From: Chloroflexota bacterium
GTDB taxonomy: Bacteria; Chloroflexota; Limnocylindria; Limnocylindrales; CSP1-4
DNA length: 14,203 nucleotides
Assembly (NCBI GenBank): GCA_021785115.1
Contig: JAJYGO010000447.1
Span: forward strand, 1-14,203
Direction: 5' to 3'
In this document: positions 1 to 6,644 of the stretch, piece by piece
Position numbering within the stretch: position 1 is the stretch's first letter
How the letters are laid out: the number at the start of each line of letters is the position of its first letter
Notes under the pieces: model-generated
The model's database searches: none
Told to the model about the DNA's origin: nothing
The model's input: only the letters and a program-made list of their open reading frames with translations
Made by a program: the position numbers and the translations under genes

Positions 1-1567
1 GGATGATCGGCACGATCCGCCGCCCGAACCCCGGGTCGCGCATGAGGTTCCGGAGGAGCTTCGCGAACACCATCGTCGTGCTCACCGCGGCCGTCGAGCC
101 GGCGGCGAACTCCGCGTCCACCTCGGGGACGGGCGCGGGGAGCGGCCGGGCCCGGACCGCGCGCCGCGGGAGCGGGCCGCCGAGCGCCCGCCGCCGCTCG
201 AGCATGTACTCGACTTCGCGCGACTTCGGGCCGGGGTGGTAGTACGGCGCCTCCGCGAGCTCGTCGTCGGGGATCGGCAGCTCGAGGCGGTCGCGGAAGA
301 TCCGCAGCTCGGCCTCGGACAGCTTCTTCGCCTGGTGGGTGATGTTCCGGCCCTCGACGAGGGGGCCGAGGGTCCAGCCCTTGATCGTCTTCGCCAGGAT
401 GACCGTCGGGGCCCCGCGGAACTCGGTCGCCGCCCGGTACGCGGCGTAGAGCTTGCGGTAGTCGTGGCCGCCCCGGCGGAGCCGCGTCAGGTCGTCGTTC
501 GAGAGGTGCTCGACGAGCTTCCGGAGGCGGGGGTCGGGCCCGAAGAAGTGCTCCCGGATGTACGAGCCCCCGGCGACGGAGTACTTCTGGAACTCGCCGT
601 CGACAGTGTCGTTCATCTTGTTGACGAGCACGCCGTCGACGTCGCGGGCGAGGAGGTCGTCCCACTCGCGGCCCCAGATGACCTTGATGACGTTCCAGCC
701 GGCCCCCCGGAAGATCCCCTCGAGCTCCTGGATGATCTTGCCGTTCCCGCGGACCGGCCCGTCGAGGCGCTGGAGGTTGCAGTTCACGACGAAGGTCAGG
801 TTGTCGAGCCGCTCGCGACCCGCGACCCAGAGCGCGCCGAGCGCCTCCGGCTCGTCCATCTCGCCGTCCCCGAGGAAGGCCCACACCCGCGAGCCCGCCG
901 TGTCGGCGATCCCGCGGTGCTCGAGGTAGCGGTTGAAGCGCGCCTGGTAGATCGCCGAGATCGGCCCGATCCCCATGCTGACGGTCGGGAACTCCCAGAA
1001 GTCGGGCATGAGCCGCGGGTGCGGGTACGAGCTGAGCCCCCGGCCGGGCCCCACCTCGCGCCGGAAGTGGTCGAGCTGGTCCTCGCCGAGGCGCCCCTCG
1101 AGGAAGGCGCGGGCGTACATCCCCGGGGCGGCGTGGCCCTGGTAGAAGACCTGGTCGCCCGCCCCGCCGTCCTTGCCCTGGAAGAACCAGTTGAAGCCGA
1201 CCTCGTAGAGGCTCGCCGAGCTGGCGTACGTCGAGAGGTGCCCGCCGATGCCGGGGAACCGGTTGTTCGCCCGGAGGACCATCGCGACGGCGTTCCAGCG
1301 GACGAGGCGGCGGATCCGCCGCTCGAGGTCCTCGTCTCCGGGGAACTCCGGCTCCTGCTCCGGGCTGATCGTGTTGATGTACCGGGTCTGGGTGAGCGGA
1401 GGGAGCCCGACGTGGCGCTGGCGGGCGCGCTTCAGGAGCTTGTAGGCGACGAAGCGGGCCCGCTCCGGGCCTTCCTGGTCGAGCAGCTGGTCGAACGATT
1501 CGATCCAGTCCCGCGTCTCGGACGGGTCGACGTCGGGGAGCTGCTGCTTGAACTCGTCGCTGTACAT
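1..1567 (-). CDS. aceE: Pyruvate dehydrogenase E1 component, homodimeric type (partial, N-terminal part)
   Basis: Thiamine-diphosphate-dependent E1 subunit of the cytoplasmic pyruvate dehydrogenase complex; it decarboxylates pyruvate and passes the acetyl group to the E2 lipoyl domain. 522 codons are visible before the gene runs off the left edge; the family is usually near 880-920 residues, so roughly 60% is present. Seen: N-terminal sequence ending YINTISPE, the [12 protein letters not shown] stretch, and [20 protein letters not shown]. The ThDP/magnesium motif GDGEMDE starts at residue 233 and is followed by [14 protein letters not shown]. The REHFFGPDP loop carries the catalytic His of this family, followed by RGGHDYRK. 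The last visible residues, RRIVPII, match the start of the second transketolase-like region. ATG start at 1567-1565 with AGGAG 10 nt upstream. It is transcribed away from pncA. No frameshift is seen. E2 and E3 genes are not in the window. Confidence 0.96.
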   Translation of the reverse strand, partial: MYSDEFKQQLPDVDPSETRDWIESFDQLLDQEGPERARFVAYKLLKRARQRHVGLPPLTQTRYINTISPEQEPEFPGDEDLERRIRRLVRWNAVAMVLRANNRFPGIGGHLSTYASSASLYEVGFNWFFQGKDGGAGDQVFYQGHAAPGMYARAFLEGRLGEDQLDHFRREVGPGRGLSSYPHPRLMPDFWEFPTVSMGIGPISAIYQARFNRYLEHRGIADTAGSRVWAFLGDGEMDEPEALGALWVAGRERLDNLTFVVNCNLQRLDGPVRGNGKIIQELEGIFRGAGWNVIKVIWGREWDDLLARDVDGVLVNKMNDTVDGEFQKYSVAGGSYIREHFFGPDPRLRKLVEHLSNDDLTRLRRGGHDYRKLYAAYRAATEFRGAPTVILAKTIKGWTLGPLVEGRNITHQAKKLSEAELRIFRDRLELPIPDDELAEAPYYHPGPKSREVEYMLERRRALGGPLPRRAVRARPLPAPVPEVDAEFAAGSTAAVSTTMVFAKLLRNLMRDPGFGRRIVPII

Positions 1568-1577
1568 CGCGGATGGG

Positions 1578-1582
1578 CTCCT
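1578..1582 (-). promoter_or_regulatory. Ribosome binding site of aceE
   Basis: AGGAG on the minus strand ends 10 nt before the ATG at 1567. It supports this start over others in the frame. Confidence 0.6.
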
Positions 1583-1643
1583 GCGCGGGAACGCCGGGTC
1601 GGGCGCGGCGTCGGCCCGGCGCGCACGCCGGGGGACCGGGCGG

Positions 1644-1649
1644 AGCGTA
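1644..1649 (-). promoter_or_regulatory. Possible -10 element for aceE
   Basis: TACGCT on the minus strand fits TANNNT and lies in the 133-bp divergent region between aceE and pncA, which would give a leader of about 70 nt. No convincing -35 box stands at the expected distance, so this is only a candidate. Confidence 0.25.
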
Positions 1650-1688
1650 ATCCATTGCGCGAGCGAACGCGCCGGCGGGCGCATGGGG

Positions 1689-1694
1689 TAGAGT
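1689..1694 (+). promoter_or_regulatory. -10 element for leaderless pncA transcript
   Basis: TAGAGT lies exactly 6 nt before the ATG at 1701, so transcription would be expected to start at or next to the start codon. There is no Shine-Dalgarno sequence here, which agrees with a leaderless mRNA. The same spacing is found at two other genes in the window (10598 and 13342). Confidence 0.55.
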
Positions 1695-1700
1695 CGAGCA

Positions 1701-2330
1701 ATGCAGGAGGAGTACGGACCCGCCACGGCGCTCCTCGTCGTCGACGTCCAGAACGACTTCGCCGACCCCGCGGGCGGGCTCGCCGTCGGCGGCGGGGAGG
1801 AGATCCTCCCGGTCCTCGACGAGGAGATCGCGGCTGCGCGCGCCGCCGGCGCGTTCGTCGCGTACACGCAGGACTGGCACCCGCCGGCCACGCCCCACTT
1901 CGCGAAGGACGGCGGCGCGTGGCCGGTCCACTGCGTCGGCGGGACGTGGGGGGCCGAGCTCCACCCCGGCCTCGTGGCCGGCGCCGGGCCGGCGGTCCGC
2001 AAGGGAACGAACGGCGAGGACGGCTACTCCGGCTTCACGATGCGCGACCCGGTCAGCGGCGCGACCGTCCCGACGGAGCTCGCCGGGCTCCTGCGGAGCC
2101 GCGGGATCCAGCGGATCGTCGTCGGCGGCCTCGCGACGGACTACTGCGTCCGGTCCACCGTCCTCGACGCGATCGCGCTCGGCTACGAGACCCATGTCCT
2201 CGTCGAGGGCGTGCGGGCCGTGGACCTCGCGCCCGGCGACGGTGAGCGCGCCCTCGCCGAGATGGAGCGCGCCGGGGCCCGCCTCGTCCGGCGCCCCGCG
2301 GGCGCGGCGGCGGCCGACGGGCCACCGTGA
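1701..2330 (+). CDS. pncA: Nicotinamidase / pyrazinamidase (isochorismatase-like cysteine hydrolase)
   Basis: Hydrolyses nicotinamide to nicotinate and ammonia in the NAD salvage pathway, in the cytoplasm. 209 aa, slightly longer than the usual ~185-215. The full active site is visible: Asp15 in VVDVQNDF, Lys101 in VRKGTN and the nucleophile Cys149 in GLATDYCV form the catalytic triad. Asp58 and His60 in TQDWHPP and His77 in PVHC are the metal ligands known from the PncA family. The ATG at 1701 has no Shine-Dalgarno but has a -10-like hexamer 6 nt upstream, so the transcript is probably leaderless. The stop codon overlaps the start of the next gene by one base (TGATG). Leu codons are almost all CTC (about 16 CTC to 1 CTG by hand). 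A related amidohydrolase of the same fold is possible, but the motif set is that of nicotinamidase. Confidence 0.93.
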   Translation: MQEEYGPATALLVVDVQNDFADPAGGLAVGGGEEILPVLDEEIAAARAAGAFVAYTQDWHPPATPHFAKDGGAWPVHCVGGTWGAELHPGLVAGAGPAVRKGTNGEDGYSGFTMRDPVSGATVPTELAGLLRSRGIQRIVVGGLATDYCVRSTVLDAIALGYETHVLVEGVRAVDLAPGDGERALAEMERAGARLVRRPAGAAAADGPP

Positions 2331-2905
2331 TGGGCCTCCGGACCCTCCTCGCCCTCGCCCTCGGCGGGGTCGGGGCGACGTTCCTCGCCGACCGCTGGCT
2401 CGGCGGCCTCGTGGCCCGCGGCGAGGGGCCGGACCCCGTGATGAAGATGGCGATCACGATCGACGCCCCGATCGACGAGGTGTGGGACGCCGTCGCGGAC
2501 ATCGAGCGCCAGCCGCTCTGGATGGAGGAGATGAAGGCCGTCCGGCTCCGCTCGCCGGGCCCGGTCGGCGTCGGCACGCGCGCCGAGGCGGACGTCCGGG
2601 TCTTCCTCGTCGGGATCGTTGACGCGGTCGAGGTGGACGCCTACGACCCGCCGACGCGCTTCGGCATCCGCCACGTCGGCACGTACGCCGGCGAGGGCCG
2701 GATCACCCTCGAGGCGATCGACGCGCGGCGGACCCTCGTCCTCTGGGACGAGCGCCTCGTCCCGCCCGTCTTCCCGCACCTCGGCCAGCTCTTCCAGAAG
2801 CCGATCCTCGGGGCGATCTTCCAGGCCGACCTCGAGCGCCTCCGCGAGATCGTCGAGTCGCGGCACGCCGAGGCCCACGCCGGCAGCGGCACGGACGCCG
2901 GCTGA
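2330..2905 (+). CDS. SRPBCC-fold (polyketide cyclase/START-like) protein with N-terminal membrane anchor
   Basis: 191 aa. The first ~22 residues are hydrophobic (LLALALGGVGATFLA), resembling a membrane anchor or uncleaved signal. From about residue 38 an SRPBCC domain begins: MAITIDAPIDEVWDAVADIE is the typical first strand and helix, followed by QPLWMEEM and ending in the long C-terminal helix LERLREIVESR. The family holds small hydrophobic ligands or acts as a cyclase/dehydrase. No specific substrate can be read from the sequence. I chose the ATG at 2330, which overlaps the pncA stop, but a GTG at 2327 is equally possible. It probably shares a transcript with pncA upstream and the exonuclease gene 20 bp downstream. 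Confidence 0.8.
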   Translation: MGLRTLLALALGGVGATFLADRWLGGLVARGEGPDPVMKMAITIDAPIDEVWDAVADIERQPLWMEEMKAVRLRSPGPVGVGTRAEADVRVFLVGIVDAVEVDAYDPPTRFGIRHVGTYAGEGRITLEAIDARRTLVLWDERLVPPVFPHLGQLFQKPILGAIFQADLERLREIVESRHAEAHAGSGTDAG

Positions 2906-2925
2906 CGCCGACCCCGGACCGGCTG

Positions 2926-3813
2926 GTGCGCGTCCACCTCGTCGACGCGACGTACGAGCTGTTCCGGGCGTACCACGCCCCCCGCCCGCCCGTCCGGGGC
3001 CGCGACGGGATGGCCCTCACCGCAGTCGCCGGCCTCGCGGGCACGCTCCTCGCACTCCTCCGCGACGAGGGCGCGACCCACGTCGGGTGCGCCCACGACC
3101 GGGTCATCCGCTCGTTCCGCAACGACCTCTGGCCGGGCTACAAGACGGAGGCCGGCGTCCCCGCCGACCTCCTCGCCCAGTTCCCCGTCGCCGAGGAGGC
3201 GATCGAGGCTCTCGGGATCCCGCTCTGGCCGATGGCCGAGCTCGAGGCCGACGACGCGCTCGCGACCGCGGCGGCCCGCTTCGACGCCGATCCGGCGGTC
3301 GACCAGGTCCTCGTCTGCACGCCGGACAAGGACCTCGCCCAGGTCGTCCGCGGCCGGCGCGTCGTCCTCCGCGATCGCCGCCGGGCCCTCGACTACGACG
3401 AGGAGGGGGTGCACACGAAGTGGGGCGTGGCGCCGTCCGCCGTCCCCGACCGGCTCGCCCTCGTCGGCGACGCGGCCGACGGGTACCCGGGGATCCCCGG
3501 CTTCGGCGCGGTCGGCGCGGCCGCGCTCCTCGCCGCGTTCGGCTCCCTCGAGGGGATCCGCGACGCCGACCCGGCCACCTGGCCGCCGGGGATCCGCGGT
3601 GCGGCCCGCCTCGCGGCGACGCTCCGGGAGCGCTGGGCCGACGCGCTCCTCTTCCGCGACCTCGCCACGCTCCGGCTCGACGCGCCCGTCCCCGAGCGGA
3701 GCGCCGCGGAGCTCCGCTGGCGCGGGGCGGACCGCGCCACCTGGACGGCGTTCTGCGACCGCTGGGGGCTGCCGGGCCTGCTGCTGCGGCCCCATCGCTG
3801 GCACGCCGCCTAG
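2926..3813 (+). CDS. Stand-alone 5'-3' exonuclease (flap endonuclease / Pol I N-terminal domain family)
   Basis: 295 aa; corresponds to the 5'-nuclease domain of DNA polymerase I without the polymerase part. Such proteins cut 5' flaps or RNA primers during replication and repair. Seen in order: N-terminal metal Asp7 in HLVDATYELFRAYHA; FRNDLWPGYK at about 65-73, the helical clamp region; EADDALAT at 107-114 with acidic metal ligands; TPDKDLAQ at 132-139 with Asp134 and Asp136; and the helix-hairpin-helix motif GDAADGYPGIPGFG at 181-194. All expected acidic residues appear present, so it should be active. GTG start at 2926 without a strong ribosome binding site. It stops at 3813 just before a hairpin and faces the convergent phosphatase gene. 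Whether the genome also has a Pol I with its own nuclease domain cannot be seen here. Confidence 0.9.
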   Translation: MRVHLVDATYELFRAYHAPRPPVRGRDGMALTAVAGLAGTLLALLRDEGATHVGCAHDRVIRSFRNDLWPGYKTEAGVPADLLAQFPVAEEAIEALGIPLWPMAELEADDALATAAARFDADPAVDQVLVCTPDKDLAQVVRGRRVVLRDRRRALDYDEEGVHTKWGVAPSAVPDRLALVGDAADGYPGIPGFGAVGAAALLAAFGSLEGIRDADPATWPPGIRGAARLAATLRERWADALLFRDLATLRLDAPVPERSAAELRWRGADRATWTAFCDRWGLPGLLLRPHRWHAA

Positions 3814-3840
3814 CACGCGGCGCGTCCGGCACGCCGCGTG
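3814..3840. terminator. Bidirectional hairpin between convergent genes
   Basis: CACGCGGCG (3814-3822) and CGCCGCGTG (3832-3840) form a perfect 9-bp stem with a 9-nt loop, starting right after the exonuclease stop codon and 17 bp from the stop of the convergent phosphatase gene. There is no T-tract, as is common in GC-rich genomes. It probably serves both strands. Confidence 0.6.
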
Positions 3841-3856
3841 GCCGGCGGCGATCCTC

Positions 3857-4663
3857 CTACGTCGGCTCGCGCAGCAGCTCGAGCAGGCGCGCGTGGTGGA
3901 CGGGCGGGGCGGCGAGGATGCCCATCCCCTTCTCTGGCGCCGTCAGGTCGAACCAGAGGCCGCCCGCCATGTTCGTCACCGTTGCCCCGGCCCGCTCGGC
4001 GATGAGGCCGGCCGCGGCGATGTCCCACGTCGAGAGGCCCACGGTCTGGCTGTAGGCATCGAAGCGGCCGTTGGCCACGTAGGCGAGAGTGAGGGCCGCC
4101 GAGCCCATCTGGCGGGGGATCCGGATCGCCCGCCGCACGCGCCGCGTCCGGAGGGCCGGTGCCCGCCCGCCCACGGCGAGACCCATGACCAGGTCCACGA
4201 GACGTTCCTTCCGGGAGACGACCACCGGGCGCCCGTCCAGGGTCGCGGGCCCGTCGGCGGTGGCGGCGAACGTCTCCAGGCGCAGCGGGTCGTGGACCAC
4301 GCCGACGACGGGGTGGCCGTCGACCACCAGGGCGAGGGAAACGCAGAAGAACGGGATCCCGTTGGCGTAGTTGACGGTCCCGTCGATGGGGTCGCAGACC
4401 CACGTGCGGTGGGCAGCCGCCGCGTCCCGCCCCGATTCCTCGCCGTAGAAGGCATCACCCGGGAAGCGCTCGGCGAGAGCGGCCCGGATGAGCGCCTCGG
4501 ACGCGTGGTCGACCTCGGTCACGATGTCGCGGACACCCTTGTACTCGACAGCGCCGGCGTCGTCGCGGCGCTCCACCAGGAGCACGCCGGCGCGGGCCGC
4601 GATCTCCATCGCCGCGGCCAGCTCCGCGGCCCAGGCGCTTCCCGACCGCGCGCTCCCGGTCAC
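3857..4663 (-). CDS. Inositol monophosphatase family phosphatase
   Basis: 268 aa, usual length for this magnesium-dependent phosphatase family, which removes phosphate from inositol phosphate, histidinol phosphate or similar small substrates in the cytoplasm. Seen: DIVTEVD at 46-52, GEES at 74-77, the central metal motif WVCDPIDGTVNYA with Asp91 and Asp94, and STWDIAAAGLIAERAG with Asp214. All catalytic residues are in place. GTG start at 4663-4661; the stop of the upstream zinc-ribbon gene overlaps it as GTGA, so the two are probably translated together. A histidinol-phosphatase or inositol-phosphatase role cannot be separated by eye. Leu codons are mixed (about 14 CTC to 11 CTG by hand), unlike the CTC-dominated pncA. 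Confidence 0.9.
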   Translation of the reverse strand: MTGSARSGSAWAAELAAAMEIAARAGVLLVERRDDAGAVEYKGVRDIVTEVDHASEALIRAALAERFPGDAFYGEESGRDAAAAHRTWVCDPIDGTVNYANGIPFFCVSLALVVDGHPVVGVVHDPLRLETFAATADGPATLDGRPVVVSRKERLVDLVMGLAVGGRAPALRTRRVRRAIRIPRQMGSAALTLAYVANGRFDAYSQTVGLSTWDIAAAGLIAERAGATVTNMAGGLWFDLTAPEKGMGILAAPPVHHARLLELLREPT

Positions 4664-5142
4664 CGCGAGCAGTCCACGGCGAGCGAGCGCCCCGTGGGGC
4701 CGAGCCCGGTGACGCGCTGCTCGAAGACGAGGCCGTCACCGGCCGGGACCTCGGGCGTCCGGACGTACGTCTCCACCGGGGGGTTGCCCGGGTAGGTCGG
4801 GTCCCACACGCGACAGCTGGCACGACCGGTCCGCGAGCCGAGGTTCTCCACGGCGACGGTGATCACCAGCCCGTCGCCGTCGGGAACGGCCTCGCGGAGC
4901 GTCGCCCGGAAGGGGCCGACGCCGCCGACGAAGACGGTCAGGGCCACGCCCAGCGCGACCACGGCCAGCGCGATCCCCAGGAAGACGGTCCCGTGGGCCT
5001 GTGACGCGGCCGGCTGCCGGAGGCCGGCTGGATTGCACGTCCCGCAGAGCGCGTCGGTGAGGGGGACAGGGGCACCGCACCGGACGCAGCCGTGCATCGG
5101 TTCCGGCACAGCGGAGCGTTCGGGGCCGGGGGTCGTCGTCAC
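4660..5142 (-). CDS. Zinc-ribbon membrane protein with extracytoplasmic domain
   Basis: 160 aa, function unknown. N-terminal zinc ribbon CVRCG-X8-LCGTC (Cys19, Cys22, Cys33, Cys36), one membrane helix at about 52-72 (VFLGIALAVVALGVALTVFV), then an outside domain of about 85 residues with beta-rich sequence (LVITVAVENLGSRTGRASC) and two Cys that could form a disulfide (in ASCRVWD and AVDCSR). The C-terminal part resembles FxLYD-like domains found after zinc ribbons in small membrane proteins; that match is my inference. GTG start at 5142-5140 chosen because it gives a short tail before the ribbon; an internal ATG just before the ribbon (MHGC) is the alternative. Its stop overlaps the phosphatase start by 4 bases. 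Confidence 0.72.
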   Translation of the reverse strand: MTTTPGPERSAVPEPMHGCVRCGAPVPLTDALCGTCNPAGLRQPAASQAHGTVFLGIALAVVALGVALTVFVGGVGPFRATLREAVPDGDGLVITVAVENLGSRTGRASCRVWDPTYPGNPPVETYVRTPEVPAGDGLVFEQRVTGLGPTGRSLAVDCSR

Positions 5143-5197
5143 GGCCCCGATCTTCGCACGGGCGGCGCCCGAGCGCCCGGAAACATGTCGGCGCCGG

Positions 5198-5215
5198 GCG
5201 GCGTCTCGGCGCCGC
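5198..5215 (-). terminator. Possible hairpin after the LLM oxidoreductase gene
   Basis: GCGGCG (5198-5203) and CGCCGC (5210-5215) form a 6-bp all-GC stem with a 6-nt loop, 7 nt past the stop of the LLM gene, in the 80-bp gap before the zinc-ribbon gene. No T-tract. Short stems are frequent by chance in this GC-rich DNA. Confidence 0.3.
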
Positions 5216-5222
5216 GCGCAGC

Positions 5223-6092
5223 TCAGCCTCGCTCCGCCGCCGCCACCAGGAGATCCACGTCCGCCGTCGTGTTCGCCCCGACCACGGCCCCGTCGGCGCC
5301 GGCCGACACCCATTCGGCGGCCGCTGCGGCCGGGTCCCCCACCCAGGGGCTGCCGGCGAGCGAGGCGCTCCGGGGCACGTCGAAGGCAACGAGGACGCGC
5401 TGCGCCGAGCGGTTCTTCCCCGCCGCCGCCAGCGCATCGAGGTAGGCCGGCAGGCGCTCCGCCAGCATCGCGGCCGGCGTCGTCCAGCCGTCGCCGACGC
5501 GGGCGGCCAGCTCGACCCCGGGGCGCGACTCCGCGCCGATGGTGATCGGAGGTGGAGGTACGGGGACCGGGAAGGCGTGGGCGTCGAGCAGCGGGTAGAA
5601 CGGGCTCGGTCTCGTCGCCGGGCCGCCGAGCCAGAGGGCGCGCAGGACTGCGACCGCCTCCTCGAGCCGGGCGACCCGCTCGGGCACGTCGGGGAACGGG
5701 ATCCCGTAGGCCCGGTGCTCGGCCGGGTGGCCGCCGATCCCGAGGCCGAGGATCAGCCGGCCGCCGGTGGCCTCCTGGAGCGTCGCGGCCATCCTGGCCA
5801 GCACCGCCGGGTGGCGGTTCATCACGTTGGCCACGAAGGTCATCAGCCCGAGCCGGGTGGTGGCGCCGCCAATCGCAGCCAGCGTCGTCCAGGCCTCGAG
5901 GACCGGGTCGTTCCGTGCGCCGCGGCTGACGAAGTGGTCCCAGGTTGCGACGCCCGCATAGCCCGCGGCCTCGAGGCGCAGGGCCTGCTCGCGCCACCAG
6001 GCGAACGGAACCCCGATCGAGCGCAGGTTGACGACGACCGGGAACGGCCCGGGCGACTCCTGCGTCGCCTCGCCGCCGGGCGTCCCCGCCAC
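5223..6092 (-). CDS. LLM-class (luciferase-like) flavin/F420-dependent oxidoreductase
   Basis: 289 aa TIM-barrel oxidoreductase of the bacterial luciferase superfamily, most likely F420-dependent given the other F420 genes in the window. Seen: VVVNLRSIG first strand, YAGVATWDHF around residues 45-53, TTRLGLMTFVANVMNRHPAVLARMAATL, then GGRLILGLGIGG with HRAYGIPF, all typical of LLM proteins. The C-terminal part has PPPPITIGAES and VGDGWTT. The GTG at 6092-6090 is the first start in frame; its stop is at 5225-5223. It begins 5 nt after the stop of the phosphorylase remnant, so the two probably share a transcript. The substrate is unknown. FMN as cofactor is the alternative to F420. Confidence 0.87.
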   Translation of the reverse strand: MAGTPGGEATQESPGPFPVVVNLRSIGVPFAWWREQALRLEAAGYAGVATWDHFVSRGARNDPVLEAWTTLAAIGGATTRLGLMTFVANVMNRHPAVLARMAATLQEATGGRLILGLGIGGHPAEHRAYGIPFPDVPERVARLEEAVAVLRALWLGGPATRPSPFYPLLDAHAFPVPVPPPPITIGAESRPGVELAARVGDGWTTPAAMLAERLPAYLDALAAAGKNRSAQRVLVAFDVPRSASLAGSPWVGDPAAAAAEWVSAGADGAVVGANTTADVDLLVAAAERG

Positions 6093-6097
6093 GGCGC

Positions 6098-6397
6098 TCA
6101 GAGGCCGGCCGTGACGGCGGACGAGATCGCCGCCGCGAGGGCGGCCTGCAGCGTCGTCGCCGTCCGGCGCTCCAGCTCGTCGAGGGGAAGGTACGACTGC
6201 TCGGAGGTCACGCCCTCGCCCAGGACATCGCTGACCGTCAGGATCGTGGCCGCCCGGACGTCGACCCCGGTGGCCGCCGCCGGCGCGCCGATGCCGGTGG
6301 CCTGGACGCTGATCGCCGTGGCCCGGTTCGGGTCGCCCGGCAGGAGGACGATCGGCGCGTAGTCCTCGGGCTCGGCGCGGAGATGGAGCTGCGGCAT
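6098..6397 (-). pseudogene. Internally deleted nucleoside phosphorylase (DeoD/Udp family) remnant
   Basis: An open frame of 99 codons whose parts match the purine/uridine nucleoside phosphorylase family (normally about 230-260 aa) in order but with the middle missing. Residues 1-27 are the N-terminus, with phosphate-binding LLPGDPNRAT. Residues 29-40 (SVQATGIGAPAA) match the strand and GMGxPS-like motif that normally lies about 40 residues further on. Residues 44-59 (GVDVRAATILTVSDVL) match the C-terminal VEMEAA...TVSD region. The rest is the usual C-terminal helix with SEQSYLPLDELER. The two junctions are in frame, with no stop codon. The start codon (ATG, 6397-6395) and a ribosome binding site (GAGGA, 8 nt upstream) remain. 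The active site cannot form without the core, so it is probably decayed; a short expressed protein of other use cannot be excluded. Confidence 0.75.
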
Positions 6398-6428
6398 CGG
6401 CGGGATCCTCGGGTGGGTGGGCGAGGCG

Positions 6429-6434
6429 AGTGTA
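6429..6434 (-). promoter_or_regulatory. Possible -10 element for the minus-strand block
   Basis: TACACT on the minus strand, 32 nt upstream of the phosphorylase-remnant start, fits TANNNT. No clear -35 box is seen. Confidence 0.25.
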
Positions 6435-6515
6435 TCCGTCCAGCTTGGCAGGACGCCCGCCGCGGGCGGCAGACCTGGACGGGCGGCAGGCCTCGCAGGG
6501 GACTTGCGACGGGCC

Positions 6516-6529
6516 GTAAACCGGTTCAC
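6516..6529. promoter_or_regulatory. LacI-family-type operator candidate
   Basis: GTAAACCGGTTCAC is a 14-bp palindrome with one mismatch, centred on CCGG. The AAACCGGTT core resembles operators of LacI/GalR-type sugar regulators. It lies about 110 bp upstream of the sugar-transporter start and just before a TTGACG box at 6537-6542 that could be a -35 element; a weak -10 (AATGAT at 6562-6567) follows at a long spacing of 19. No regulator gene is in the window. Confidence 0.4.
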
Positions 6530-6602
6530 TGTGCACTTGACGGGGGACGCGCCGTTGGCGCAATGATCCCGCATCCACGCCGCATGTCGGGGAGGACTGG
6601 CC

Positions 6603-6644
6603 GTGCGCGGCCGGACCCACGACCAAGGAGGAGAAGGCTTGTGA
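6603..6644 (+). CDS. Possible 13-codon leader ORF of the transporter operon
   Basis: GTG at 6603 preceded by GGAGG at 6591-6595 with 7-nt spacing; it encodes VRGRTHDQGGEGL and stops at TGA 6642-6644, which overlaps the GTG start of the binding-protein gene (GTGA). The ribosome binding site of that gene (AAGGAGGAG, 6625-6633) lies inside this ORF, so translation of the leader could affect initiation downstream. It is too short to judge by coding bias and could be chance. Confidence 0.35.
   Translation: MRGRTHDQGGEGL
6625..6633 (+). promoter_or_regulatory. Strong ribosome binding site of the sugar-binding lipoprotein gene
   Basis: AAGGAGGAG sits 7 nt before the GTG at 6641. It decides this start over an in-frame ATG at 6584, which would put a long basic segment before the lipoprotein signal. 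Confidence 0.75.

Noticed and set aside
236..2245. 669-codon plus-strand open frame across aceE and pncA
   Set aside because: It is antisense to the clear aceE motifs and out of frame with pncA. Its Arg/Glu/Val-rich sequence has no recognisable domain; long open shadow frames are expected in GC-rich DNA.
2619..4055. 478-codon plus-strand open frame over the exonuclease gene
   Set aside because: Arg/Pro/Ser-rich shadow of the SRPBCC and exonuclease genes, and it crosses the hairpin into the opposite gene.
5159..5179. CGGGCG/CGCCCG inverted repeat upstream of the zinc-ribbon gene
   Set aside because: A 6-bp GC-only stem is common by chance in this base composition and has no other support.
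6584..6640. N-terminal extension of the binding lipoprotein from ATG 6584
   Set aside because: It would place 19 mostly basic residues before the lipoprotein signal; the GTG at 6641 has a strong ribosome binding site and gives a normal signal peptide.
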